Assembly (NCBI GenBank): GCA_025200525.1
Contig: CM045762.1
Coordinates: 84,659,893-84,723,892 of the forward strand
Direction: 5' to 3'
Length of the DNA stretch: 64,000 bases
From: Camellia lanceoleosa
Taxonomy: Eukaryota > Streptophyta > Magnoliopsida > Ericales > Theaceae
The number at the start of each line of letters is the position of its first letter. Position 1 is the stretch's first letter. Below the pieces are notes generated by a model. The model was not told the DNA's origin and ran no database searches. It was given only the letters and a program-made list of their open reading frames with translations. Below are positions 11,469 through 22,757 of the stretch, piece after piece. Both the position numbers and the translations under genes were made by a program.

Positions 11469-12015
11469 GCCTTGCACATGTGACAAACAGGTGTCGCTCC
11501 AGTGCAAAGACGTCGCTCCACATCGCTAGCAGCATGCGCGTTGTCGACATCGTCTGCGCAAGACAAAGTGTCAAGCTATCTTTGCTAAGCCATCGTGTTT
11601 CTTGGCCGACGTCATGATGACGTTCTGACCAAAGCGCTGGCGCCCTTTTGTCGAGCTAAGTCGCTACCGTCCTAGCGACGCCGAAGTTAGCTTTGATGTC
11701 ACCGACGTCAGCCCCGAATCTAGCTTTTCTTGGTTTCCCAGAATTTCTCAAAAACAATGATTTTGATCGAATTTTTTTTGAAAAGCCATAACTTTTTCAG
11801 TTTAACTTCGATTAAAGCCCATTTTATCTGGATGGAAAGCTCACAAAGAGTGCTATCAAAATATGTAAATTTAAGGTACTAAAAATGGAATTTTTATACT
11901 GATTTTTTAGTTAAAAAGTCTGCTGTATTGGGATTTTATAAAAACTAGGGTTTTCCACAAACCTTTTCAACATGTCATAATATTCAACAATATTAAAACA
12001 GATAACATTGATTAA
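11469..12015. other. GC-rich flank then AT-rich sequence, no gene recognised
   Basis: 11469-11730 is GC-rich with many CG dinucleotides and short palindromes such as ACGTCATGATGACGT. With the GC-rich patch at 2490-2548 it would have been one island before the MULE inserted. The later part is ordinary AT-rich DNA. Overlapping minus-strand open frames of 90-137 codons run through the arm end and this island, but they share no domain with known proteins that I can see. Confidence 0.5.
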
Positions 12016-12243
12016 GACCTCATTTGGGAACATGCTATTTTAGTAACTTTTTTAGGTTTTGGTTAAAATATAAGGTAAAAAAATTAGTATGTTTGGAATA
12101 ATTTTTTGATTTTTTACGAAAAGATGTGCAAAAAGTAGAAAGAAAAGAAAATCTTTGACTTTTTGGTATATATTATAGGATCTTTAGATTTTTTAGTAAT
12201 TTTTTGGCTTTTAGGCTAAAAGTGTTGCATGCCGAACGAGGCC
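12016..12243. mobile_element. Tourist-like (PIF/Harbinger-type) MITE
   Basis: The ends GACCTCATTTGGGAAC and, reverse-complemented, GGCCTCGTTCGGCATG form an imperfect terminal inverted repeat. TAA lies directly outside both ends (12013-12015 and 12244-12246), the duplication expected for PIF/Harbinger elements. It is 228 bp with no coding capacity. A related fragment lies near 14034-14190. Confidence 0.7.
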
Positions 12244-12302
12244 TAAGCATGAAAAAAACTAATCTATGGCATGCAAATCATGAGGCGAAAACAAGCAATA
12301 CT

Positions 12303-12737
12303 GCTCTGATACCAATGAAGGAAAATATACGGGCAATCATATTATCTGATCCGGAAACAGTTTGGATCGGATGCTTGGATTACGAGTCTCGTCTGGAAAA
12401 CCCTCTGTCATCAATTGAGAAGCTACCAAAGTTTTTCAATATTGTATCCACACTTCAAATCCCTAGGTTCTCTAATGGTGACCTAAGATAGAAGAATAGA
12501 GAGAGAAATTCTACAGAGATTTTTCGGGTAAACTCTCACAACAATAATACGTCTCTTTCCTCTATATCAGATATATCATATATATCTCTGCAGATAGAAG
12601 TGGAGTTGTAGACTCCCACAACAACTCAAACACTTCATTAGATAATTCCTTAATTATCTTATTTATTAAATAGTGTGAATTATCTACAACCCACGTGGAC
12701 GCTCCATGGATTATGAATCGGGTCAAAATTTCTAACA
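12303..12737 (-). mobile_element. Ty1/copia LTR remnant with primer-binding site
   Basis: On the minus strand an LTR of about 422 bp starts TGTTAGAAATTTTGACCCG at 12737 and ends CTTCA at 12316. One base further (12303-12314) is TGGTATCAGAGC, the initiator-Met-tRNA primer-binding site of copia elements. Only about 55 bp of internal sequence follow before the MITE at 12243, so the rest of the element is lost. Confidence 0.7.
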
Positions 12738-12805
12738 AACACGTTAATCACATATAGACGAGTGCTCCAAAAAGGGTTTAACTTTTTTCATATTTACATT
12801 TCAAT

Positions 12806-13518
12806 ACAAAAGAATCTGAGGGGCTTGTGTGGCGCATCATGGGTCCCATTTCGATGATCTAAATAGTTTATTTTGTAAGGGTCAAAATATATATCATCCA
12901 TAAAAAAAAATAGGTCGATCCGATAATCGTAACATTTTCATTTTATTGTGTTTCACTACAACATATAAGAGTTTTAGAGATGAAGTTTTTTTGTTTCTAA
13001 AAGTATAAATTTTGTTGCAAAAAATATTTAGGTACTAATTTCAGTTGTTGTAATGACAGTCGCTAAAAGGCTGTCCCGAAAAGTCAAAAAATGAGTTTTT
13101 GAGAATCAAATTTTGAAAATGTCGCTAATAAATGCACTATTAGAGACAAAATAACTTAGTTCCAAAAATGTTTATTTTTTGAGACAACACTTTTGGTCCC
13201 AAAAGGTTAGTAGTTCATCATTAAATGTCTAATTTTATTGCTAAAAATAAAATAATAACACTTTGGGCAACAAAAATATTTTATTCCTATAATTTTGTCT
13301 CTAAAACCTGAATTTCTTGTAAATGAATGGTCTATTTGTAAAATTATATTTATCGATCATTTTTTTGTAGATAAATGCGATAAAATGAAAATATTACGAT
13401 TATCAAATTAAACAATTTTTTTCATGAATAATATCCATTGAGCGTCCTATAAAATGAACGATTCGGACTATCGAAATAAGACCCATGATGAGCCCTACAA
13501 ACACCTCAAATTCTCTTA
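12806..13518. mobile_element. Non-autonomous DNA element with long terminal inverted repeats
   Basis: The arms 12806 to about 12945 and about 13385 to 13518 are inverted copies: GCATCATGGGTC...ATTTCGAT and GATAATCGTAACATTTTC on the left recur reverse-complemented on the right. The interior starts CACTACAA at 12954 and ends TTTCTTGTAAATG near 13325, resembling a degenerate CACTA element, with GTCGCTAA-like subterminal words. So this is either one long-TIR element or a CACTA element inside another. No exact duplication was found. Confidence 0.5.
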
Positions 13519-14426
13519 TGTTAACATGTTAATGCACCACCTTGCGCTCAACAATGATTATGATAATATTCCTGTAACATTTTTGTACTGTGAAAATGTT
13601 CTTTGTTTAAGTTGATGTGGATTCGGATTGTTTTGTTTTCATTCCAGTGAAAGTTGGGTTTTCTTAGAGCACAGTGAACTATTTGCACCTATAGGTGTGT
13701 TCTCAATTTGTCATTTTATAGCTCTCAAATCAATCAGCTGACCTAATGATATAAATGCTTAGATTTGTGGAGTGCAAGGAAAAAAGAAAGGAAAAAAAAA
13801 AAGGTTCTTCATACGTAATAATTTTAGTCACAAGGGCATTTTGTAAAATTGACCTGTGGAATATCTCATGATAGTTTGAAAATGAAATTAAAAAGAGAAC
13901 TTTTGGTGGAAGATTGTTAACAATGACCAAGTGTAGAGTTATTTTCTTACTTGAGTCAGTTTTTGGTTTGAACCTTCGGCTTGTCAAAGAAATTAAAAAT
14001 AAACTTTCGGTGGAAAAGTGTTAAAAATGACGGGTCTCGTTTGAAGACTAAACATTTTAGTAAAAAAATCAAAAAGTTATTATAAATTATCCAATTACTT
14101 TCTTTATTTTTCTACACATCTTTTCATAAAATGTCAAAAAATTACTTTCTTGCTTCGGTTATTTTTTGTTTTTACTTTAAAGGTGTTAAAAATAGAATTT
14201 TCTTACTTCGGTCATTTTTTGTATGAACCTTAGGCCTGGTTACCCTTATGGACTAGGTTCATTGATTTTGGGCGTGCATGTTGCCATGTTGGTATAAGTT
14301 TATAGTCATATTTTTTTGGCCATGTATGCTTAGAGAAATGGTATTAAATTTTTCGCCAGTTAGAACTCGGGGAACTCTTGCAAGATTGAGATACTTTGCA
14401 GAATAGAGGATGATTTGATTGTCTTA
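13519..14426. repeat. Non-coding; direct duplication and a MITE fragment
   Basis: A segment around 13890-13980 (CTTTTGGTGGAAGATTGTTA to GAACCTTCGG) recurs around 14000-14235, where it is interrupted by about 155 bp that resemble the 12016-12243 MITE (GTCTCGTTTGAAG, TTTTAGTAA, ACACATCTTTTC). Order of events inferred: local duplication, then MITE insertion into one copy. Nothing else is recognisable. Confidence 0.45.
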
Positions 14427-14842
14427 GGCTCCGTTTGTTTTCAAAGGTAGAATGTAGGGGATTCATAGTAAGGGGATTGTTAGTGAAAGGATTAAGTAAA
14501 ATTGTGTTTATTTTTATGATAGTTGTTGGTGTAGGAATTTTTAAATTATTTTTATATAAAATAATAAAACAAATAAAAAATACAAAAAATTAAACATTAA
14601 TGTTCCAAAAAAAAAAAAAAATGCCCAACATGTAAAAAATAAAAAAATAATAAAAATTCTAGTCCCCTCACTATTTTTCTAATAGGATCTCCACCTCCTC
14701 CATCCCAATCTCCCTTCCAACCACCATTTTAATCCCCTCCTTCATCCCAATCCCTTCCCCAACTTTACAAACACAACACTAAATGGACTCCACTTCCATC
14801 CTAATCTCATTCCACCCTCTACACCCCAAAACAAACGGGGCC
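14427..14842. mobile_element. Tourist-like MITE
   Basis: The left end GGCTCCGTTTGTTTT and the right end, reverse-complemented, GGCCCCGTTTGTTTT match at 14 of 15 bases. TTA flanks both ends (14424-14426 and 14843-14845). It is 416 bp and non-coding. The 73-codon open frame at 14783 starts inside it and is not a gene. Confidence 0.8.
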
Positions 14843-15429
14843 TTAGAGTCATGCAATGTCATATTTGATCGGAGCTATGTATGTATTGCAATTTCGTATA
14901 AATTGATTATAATACTATCGATTTATATTGTTTTGCATGCCTTGTTAGTTATTACAATATACTTGATATTCTTACTTAAATTTGAACTGTGTGAGTTAAT
15001 TTAAGTAAATTGGTTGAGGAAAAACTTGAAATCGAAAAACTTTGTAATTAGAAATATAATATAATTAACTCATCTATCTATCATATCTGCATAATAATAT
15101 CTGTTGAACATGAGCTTGAAATAACACGACATAATGCCCACGTTTGATTGGAGACCCCTAACAAAAATTGTTTAAATTTGGAAATCCGAGGGGACCAAGG
15201 TCGCCTCTCATTATGGTCAGCTTTGATGGCTGAGCTACGAGGTTTTGTAGCAATTGAATTTGTGGTGCTTGGTTATGAAACAAAACAACATTAGATATGA
15301 GATTTTGTTATGTATTTGACATTGGTTATGATACATTTTATGATGTTTTTGGACAATTGTAATAATACTAGCTTGAAAAACATTTTTGACAAACCCTTCA
15401 ATATAAAATTCAATAAAACAGCTTAAAAT
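14843..15429. other. AT-rich, no gene seen
   Basis: No motif, repeat or coding signal that I can support. Confidence 0.6.
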
Positions 15430-15444
15430 AGTAGTTTAATTCTA
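15430..15444 (+). repeat. LINE target-site duplication, 5' copy
   Basis: AGTAGTTTAATTCTA is identical to 21950-21964 just after the LINE tail; three of the next four bases also match. Confidence 0.9.
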
Positions 15445-15577
15445 ATAGAGTGAAAATTTGTTTTCCAGTAAAGATTGGTTTGAACCTTACATCAGATGTT
15501 GCTATAATATGATAGTGTATGTTGTACTGTACTCCATGATTTATATATAAAGCAGTTGAGAAATAAGAGATTGAGAG

Positions 15578-17492
15578 ATGATCAGAGCAAGAGGTGAAAG
15601 CCCACAGGGTGGATGGATCCTAGTGTTTCGTAGGAAAGCATGGTCAAACAGGATGTTCCAAGGTATTCACACACTTTTTGTGGACAATTTACCTGAATCT
15701 TTGGATCCTAAGGGCCTGTTCACATTGTTCTCCAAGTTCGGAGTAGTAATGGATGTCTACATCCCCAACAAGAGGAGGAAGCTAACAAGTTCTAGGTTCG
15801 GATTTGTGAGATACAATTGTCCAGTCGTGGTGGGAGTGGCTATTCAAAAGGCACATGGTACTTGGTGTGACAATCGTGAGATAAAGGTTAAGATGGCAGA
15901 GTTCAGTAAGGCTCAGAACAAAACTGGACAGCAAAGGTTATAGAGAGGTGTAGAGCTTGCGTATTAATGGGCAAAGCTATGCTGATGTAGTGGCTGACAC
16001 GGTTGGTGATGCAAAGGATAATGCACTGATAGTCAAAGTACAAGAGTATGGAAACAAATGGCTATATGGGAGCCTAGTCGTCAAACTCAAGCCTTGTTGC
16101 CTTGTCTCTGATTTCAAACAAGAAGTGTTTAACAAGTGTGGAATTGAGGTTCAGATAAGAGAGTTTGGAGGCAGGTCAGTGATCCTTACATTCGACTCAG
16201 CAGAAGTAATGAGAAGTAAAAGTAAGGATTTGGAGCATTGGGTCCATGACTGGTGTGAGTCCATCACACAATGGAATAAAGACATAATCTTTGAGCATGC
16301 AAGGGAGGTATGGCTTAGCTTCTATGGAGTACCACTTCATCTTTGGAACTCTGTTAATTTTAAGAATATAGGCATGATGTGGGGTGATGTTATTAAGATT
16401 GATAGAGATACTCTTGACATGTCCTCTCTTTGCTGTGGAAAAATTAGAAAAGCAACCAAAGTTTTGGACTGCATTAACCAGGTGATAACCTTGGACTGCA
16501 AAGGCAAATTATACCAGATCAGAGTTTGTGAAGAACAAATAGTTGTTATGCAAAAACCAAGCAACTCTAATAGTCTCTTGCAGAATGACAGCTCTGTAAG
16601 TATAAACAAAAGAGTTGAGCACTGTGTTGATAATGGAGTGACTCTTAGAGAAGACGATGATGATGTGGCTCTCGGTGATGACTTAGCGAGGGAGAAGAGC
16701 TTGGGAGTTGACATGTGCACTGCATCTCAGAATAAGGAAGCTGATCTGGCAGTTAAAGATAGCCTCTTAGATATCTCTGCAATACAGGAGACAACTAGTG
16801 GCTTGGGAATGCTAAGTAATGGAGGCCCATGCTTACGAAAGGAGGCACTGTTGTCAGATTACAACAGATTCAGTAATGATGGCAATGGGCATGTGGTTAC
16901 TTCAGGTTTTTTGAAAAGCTTGAGTGGGCCAGATTCCTTTCGGCACAATGTAAATTTAGAAGTGTTTATAGGCCCAGTTCAACTAGACAATCCAAACCTC
17001 ATCAGGTCTCAACCCACTCATGGCCTTACTGAATTGGGCCTAGTAAGAACTATTGACCCCATAAATTCTGGGTTGAACAACTCAAGTATACAGTTTCCCC
17101 TATCACAGCCAGAGGAGGTCAAATGTAAAAACTCAAGGCTAGAGGCCAAAGTCAGTAAAGCAAAGGAGGTCGGGGACTCTTATCAGCCAGCAAAGAAAAA
17201 CTCTCGGACAGCTTCAAGGAGAGTCAAAGCCATGGCTATTGGAGGTAACCGAATCAAAAAGGGTGTCCTACTCAGAGCCGCGACTCAGGCGCTATCTGAT
17301 TCAATCTCTTTATCTAGCAGTTCAACCAAAGGAAGGCACCTTCTAAATGAAGCACAAGCAACCCTACAAGCTGGAAAACTTCTTGGATTAAATTGTGAAG
17401 GCAAAGAGATTGAAGTAATAAAGAAGATAATGGATCTTGAAAATCAGGATTTGGTGAGAAAGGATCAGTTAGATGTTGCCAAGCAGTCCTAA
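15578..17492 (+). pseudogene. LINE ORF1: RRM protein with DUF4283-like region, frameshifted
   Basis: The first frame (15578-15943) holds an RNA recognition motif, with RNP2-like TLFVDNLPESLDPKGLF and RNP1-like SRFGFVRY, followed by NREIKVKMAEF. It stops at TAG 15941-15943; the frame then shifts and continues 15957-17492. That part begins INGQSYADVV, has a region like plant DUF4283 (VLDCINQVITLDCKGKLYQI) and ends in a hydrophilic, Ser/Lys-rich tail. In plant L1 elements ORF1 binds the element RNA; RRM-bearing ORF1 proteins are a known plant L1 variant. I see no CCHC knuckle, which is often present after the DUF4283 region. The start ATG at 15578 is the first in frame before the RRM. Confidence 0.75.
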
Positions 17493-17534
17493 TTAGTAGG
17501 ATATGGTGACTTGGGAGTCTAATTTTGTATTCTG

Positions 17535-20500
17535 ATGAAGTTACTGTCATGGAATGTCAGAGGATTGGGGAAACCTGAGAAAATGAGGAAATTAAAGGAG
17601 ATAATCAGAATCAGACAAGTAGATTTTGTACTTATTCAAGAAACGAAAAAAAACAAAGATATCAGAATTATTTGTTCGATCATTATGGCCTGGGAATTAG
17701 ATGGAGTATATGGCTGTGGATACAATAGGGAATGCAAGTGGTCTGATGTGCATATGGAAACCAGAGGTGTTCACTTTGTCTGCTTGTTGTTGTAGTAAGA
17801 ATTTCATCTTGCTTTCAGGTACCACTTCTTCAAACTTCATTTGTAACATTGTGAATGTTTATGCTTCCAACGATTTGCTGATAAGGAGGCAATTGTGGGA
17901 AACATTAATTATTCTCAAAAGTTCTTTTATCAATCCATGGTGCATTGGGGGAGACTTCAATGAAGTTAGAGTCATTGGGGAAAGGAAGGGTTGTGTAAGG
18001 AGGGATGTTGGGATGAAGGATTTTGGGGAATTCATTGAAAAGATTCAAGGGGTGGATTTACCAATGCTGGGCAGAAAATACACTTGGGGCAGTTCTCAGG
18101 ACGGTTTCAGGTGGAGTAGAATTGATAGGTTTATCCTTAACCCTGAATGGCTTGAATTGTTTAGGTTCAAACTTTGGGGCTTACCCAGGAGTTTGTCTGA
18201 TCACTGTCCTATTCTTCTGATGGAAGATGACAGAGATTGGGGACCTAGACCCTTTCAGTTCATTAATGCTTGGACAAAGCACTCCAACTTCTTTTAGACA
18301 GTCAAGCAAAATTGGGAGACCACAAGTTTGGAGGGCTGGGCAGGCTTTATCCTAAAGAAGAAGTTGCAATCGCTAAAATTTTGTTTGAAAAACTGGAACA
18401 AGGAAGTTTTCGGTAATATCAATGAGCAGCTCAAAGAGAAGGAAGCTGAACTTCACTCATGGGATTTGATAGCTGAGGCTAAACCACTTCTTCTTGAAGA
18501 ATCGGAGCAAAGAAAGGAGCTATTGGGGGATATATGGAAATTGAGAAGATTGGAGGAAAGGCTATGGCTTCAGAAGTCCAGGCTCAATTGGGCTCTGAAA
18601 GGTGATAAGAACACTAGATTCTTCCATCTTTCTGCCACAAGCAGGCAAAATAGGAACTCTCTTGACTCCATAGAGGTTAATGGGGTTTCAGTAGTGCAAC
18701 TTGGAGAAGTCAAAAAAGCAGTGGTGAACCATTTCAAAAATTTATATGCAGAGCATTGGAAAAGTAGGCCTAAATATTTTTTTTTTTTTTTTTTTTTTGG
18801 GGGGGGGGGAGGGCAATTTAATTCTATTAATACTCTCAGCAATGCCTTTGCTATGCTAGAAAGTGTATTCACTGAAGATGAAGTTTGGGCTACCATTAAA
18901 GACTGTGATGGGAACAAAGCCCTTGGTCCTGACGGCTTCAATTTATCATTCTTTAAAAAATGTTGGAAAATTATAAAGCATGACATTCTGAAATTTATGA
19001 TGGAATTTCATGAGAATGGAATTCTAGCCAAGGGCCTCAATTGCTCTTTTGTTAGTCTCATCCCAAAAAAGGAAAACCCCTTGTCTTTATTCGATTTCAG
19101 ACCCATCAACTTGATTAGCTCTATTTATAAAGTCCTTTCCAAGGTCCTATCTAATATATTGAAGCTTGTTTTGCCTTCTATAGTAAGTGAAGCACAGTCT
19201 GCATTCCTAGGGGGCAGGAGTATTTTGGATGGAGTGCTCATTGCTAATGAGATTGTAGATTGGTGGAAAAAGTTAAACATTCAAGGGGTGATCATCAAGC
19301 TTGATTTCGAAAAAGCCTTCGACACTGTAAATTGGGAGTTCCTTTTTGATTTGTTTATCAAGTTTGGTTTTGGCTCAAAATGGTTAGGTTGGATGAAATC
19401 ATGTTTAACCACTGCCAGCATATCCATTCTTGTTAATGGCTCACCTACTGATGAAATTCGACCAGAAAGAGGGCTCAGGCAGGGTGATCCACTCTCACCC
19501 TTCATCTTCAATATTGTTGTGGAGGCGCTGAATCTGCTACTCACTAGAGCTAAGGATCTGGGTCATATTAAAGGGGTGGTTGTTGGTCCCAATGGCTTGC
19601 ATTTTACTCACCTCCAATTTGCTGACGACACCATCCTCTTTTATGAGGCTGATTTATTGGAAATTACAACCTTGAAGAGAATACTTAGGTGTTTCGAAAT
19701 CATGTCAGGCCTAAAAATAAATTTTCACAAGAGTACAATCTGTGGTATTGGTGTTTCGGAGCTTTTAATTAATGGTTTTTCATCAACATTGAACTGTCTC
19801 GATCAGAAACTACCTTTAAAGTATCTTGGGCTTCCACTTGGTGCTAACCCCAGAAGGAAAAACACTTGGAAACCGGTTTTGGACATATTCAAGGGCAAAC
19901 TCTCAGGTTGGAAGAAGAGGCTTTTATCATTTGCTGGTAGACTCACCCTCATCAAATCCACTCTCTCTAGCCTCCTAATTTTCTACCTTTCCTTGTTTAA
20001 AATGCCAAAGTGTGTAATCAAAGAGGTGGATAAAATCCAAGTTTCTTTCTTATGGGGTGACTCTGATGTAAAAAGAAAAATACACCTGATTAGTTGGAAG
20101 GATGTTTCAATGACAAAGAAGCAATGAGGTTTAGGTGTTAGAAATTTGAGTCAAGTTAATGTTTGCTTACTAGTTAAATGGTGGTGGAGGTTCTGCAATG
20201 AAAAGCAAGCCCTATGGAGAAGATTAATTTGCAGCAAGTATAGCTCCAAAATAGGTAGCTGGTTCCATTCTCAAGGCTCTATTTCTAATTGTTCATGGAT
20301 TTGGAAGGACATTAAGGGGCTTGCATCAGAACATCCTACTTTATTTAACTTCTTCCTTACTCAAAATTAGTTATTGGTAATGGGGCCAGCATATCTTTCT
20401 GGAAAGATATTTAGGTGGGGACTGAATGCCTTCAGTTTAAATTTCCTAGATTATTTAGCCTTTCCTCTAACAAGGATGGATCTCTGAAAGACTTTATTGC

Positions 20501-21245
20501 TAGGAAAATTAGCTCATCCAACTGGAATCTCAATTTTAGGAGACCCCTGCTAACTTGGGAGGATGAAGAAACCCATAATCTGCAAGTTGTACTGGGTGAT
20601 GGCCCACCTTTAAGGCATGGGTTGGAGGATAGGATGAGATGGAAAGCTTCATCTCAGGGTGTATTCAAAACAAAGGATTTATTCTACTGGTGGCAATCCA
20701 ATAGAGGACCGAATCTATCTATGTCCAGATTTATTTAGAATAACATCTCACCACCAAAAGTCCAATTCTTCTCATGGTTGGTTTGGAAAGGTAGAGTAAA
20801 AACATCTGTGTTCCTTCATCATATTGGTGTTCTTCGAGGGGAGGATGTCACTCAGTGTATCTTTTGCACAGCTGAACCTGAGTCTATTAATCATGTTTTG
20901 CTTCTTTGTCCCTTCAGCTAGAAAGTTTGGTCTGATATCATTGATTGGTGGAGACTTCTTTGGGTTTGCCCAAGCTCTATTGTGGATTTGTTTGATTGGT
21001 GGTTGGGCGCAAAAGTTAGGATGAAAGAATTACAGATCTGGAAAGTCATCGCACTTGCTGTTGTTTGGTCAATTTGGAGGCTCAGAAATGATTGTGTGTT
21101 CAACAGTGCCCGGCCCAATCTCTTGGAATTCATTGAGCTAATCAAGGTTAGAATTGCAGTTTGGTTGAAGAGCCACACATTTGGTTATACACATTCCATC
21201 CATGATTTTGTTTCCAACCTGAAACAGATTAGGATATGTCTTTGA
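17535..21245 (+). pseudogene. LINE ORF2: endonuclease, reverse transcriptase, zf-RVT, with stops and frameshifts
   Basis: The endonuclease opens with MKLLSWNVRGLG and ends with SDHCPILL (about 18190). A frameshift near 17695 splits it, and a TAG at 18295-18297 separates it from the polymerase frame (18328-20127). The reverse transcriptase shows NKALGPDG, LIPKKENP, FRPINLISS, KLDFEKAFDTVNW, RQGDPLSPFIF and the catalytic FADD (19618-19629). A TGA at 20125 and a shift near 20372 follow. The zinc-binding (zf-RVT) region continues to 21245 with CIFCTAEPESINHVLLLC, then a W-rich tail. A T22-G11 run lies in frame at 18777-18809. The enzyme would nick target DNA and copy the element RNA; this copy is dead. 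Confidence 0.9.
18777..18809 (+). repeat. T22-G11 homopolymer block inside the LINE polymerase frame
   Basis: Twenty-two T followed by eleven G, encoding Phe then Gly in the polymerase frame without breaking it (33 bp). It lies between a conserved upstream segment (NHFKNLYAEHW) and SNAFAMLESVFTEDE. Confidence 0.9.
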
Positions 21246-21560
21246 AGGTGATGAGCTCTGCTACTGCTCCGCTGATGAGCTCTGTTGCTGCTCTACTGTT
21301 AATAAACTGTTCTGCTGCTGCTGTTTTTAGTCATTCCCTTATTGATTTTGATCAAGCTAACATACTGCTGCAGTTTGCTTGGTTGAGATGGTGTTCATCT
21401 TTATTTCTAGCTAACAGTGCCTGGCCCAATCTCTTGGAAATTATTGAGCTAGTTAAGATTAGGTTGCTGCTCTGCTGTTAATTTATAACATTTTGCTGCT
21501 GCTGTTTTTAGTCATTTCCATATTGATTTTGATCAAGCAAACATACTGCTGCTGTTTTTT
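21101..21560 (+). repeat. Internal duplications in the LINE 3' end
   Basis: AACAGTGCCCGGCCCAATCT at 21102 recurs as AACAGTGCCTGGCCCAATCT near 21412. CTGCTGCTGTTTTTAGTCAT with about 50 following bases occurs at about 21315 and 21494. The segments carry CTG-rich patches. The first duplication copies the end of ORF2 (SARPNLLEFIEL versus SAWPNLLEIIEL). Confidence 0.8.
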
Positions 21561-21949
21561 TGGAGTTTGGTTGTGCATAGGTGTTAGCCAATTGAGTCTG
21601 CATGCTCTGTCTCTGGTTGCTAACTTGGAGAGTTTGATTGGCTGAGTTAGGATGTTATTCATGCTGCTCTGTTGAGTCTGTAATGGTAGGATGTTTGATT
21701 GGCTGAGTGATCATTAGCTGTGAGATGGGTGGCTGTTTTGGTTGGTCTGTCTTCTCGTTGGTTTCTCGCCAACTCCGGGGGTGCTAGCAAATGATAGAAT
21801 AAGCTTTTTGGTACCAACCTAGTTGGGATGAATTTAGCTTATTGTGATGCTTTTGCACTTTTCTTTTCTTTATTGATGTAATTTGCTAGGTACCTTGTAC
21901 TTATTTGTTCCATCAATAAAGTTTCTTTTTTGCCTATCCAAAAAAAAGA

Positions 21950-21964
21950 AGTAGTTTAATTCTA
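21950..21964 (+). repeat. LINE target-site duplication, 3' copy
   Basis: Exact match to 15430-15444, directly after the A-rich tail. Confidence 0.9.
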
Positions 21965-22757
21965 GTAGTTCAAAACTTCTAATAACTAAACAAGTTATTT
22001 GTTTAGTTCTCTCGTAAAATACTTCTTTCGCAATGCTTATATAATAAATTATGTTTAATTAGTAATGTACCAAAACTCACTCAGCATTTTTTATGCATAT
22101 ATGTTGGCCCCTCTCGGACAGAATTATTGCCCCTAGCTATTATTATATATGGTTTCAAAAGATTGGTGAAAAGGAAAGGAAAGATGAGGCATAAAATTTG
22201 GACAGAAGAAAACAAAATACACGAAGTAAAGTTGCACCCAGCCAGAGTTTGAGTTGCACCCCATCATAAGATGAGTTGCAATTTTTTTTTTTTTTTTTCG
22301 TCCCATTGTTGAGTGATCTCCCTAAAATTTATTCTCATAAATCTAATAAGGTCACGTTTGACAACAGGTTAAAATAATTAAAAAAATCAAAAGTCAATAC
22401 AATAAGTTAATTCATTTTTTTTCTTTTTCTTTTTTTAATTAAAAAAACTAAAAGGTCGTTAAAAAAAAATCAATTCCTAAATAAACCTTAATTAGAGGCA
22501 CGAAAAAAATTTAAGAAAATATCACTGAAAGCAACATCAAAATCCCAGCTCCAACATGAAAATCGGTATCTTTTCCTTTTCTTTTTTGCTCCTCTTCTCT
22601 CTTTATTTTTAACAACTTTGGTTGCACCCTTAAACATTCTCAAAATTGCACCAATATGTGATGGAGATCTCCAGATCCTCTTCTCCACAATCAATCAAAA
22701 CCTTTTGTGAATTTAAAGCTGTAGCTGCAAAAGGGTTAGAATAAACAAGCTAGCAAT
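21965..22757. other. AT-rich, no gene; possible small MITE
   Basis: 22349-22489 may be a short TIR element (left AAGGTCACGTTTGAC, right reverse-complement AAGGTTTATTTAGG), but the match is weak and its flanking triplets differ. Poly-T at about 22273-22290. No coding signal. Confidence 0.35.

Larger units (their letters stand above)
15445..21949 (+). mobile_element. Full-length non-LTR retrotransposon (plant L1 type), decayed
   Basis: About 6.5 kb between exact 15-bp target duplications. Order: short 5' leader, ORF1 with an RRM, ORF2 with endonuclease, reverse transcriptase and a C-terminal zinc-binding domain, a duplicated 3' part, an ATAAAG-containing tail and a short A-rich end (CCAAAAAAAAG) against the duplication. 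Both ORFs carry stops and frameshifts, so it cannot move by itself, but the clear duplication shows it was not 5'-truncated at insertion. Confidence 0.9.

Noticed and set aside
11148..11574. Overlapping minus-strand frames at the right palindrome end as proteins
   Set aside because: They run across the element border and duplication into the flank, in three frames at once, with no recognisable domain.
12204..12491. 95-codon open frame as a small gene
   Set aside because: It starts inside a MITE, crosses a copia primer-binding site and ends in the LTR. It is a chance frame over three unrelated pieces.
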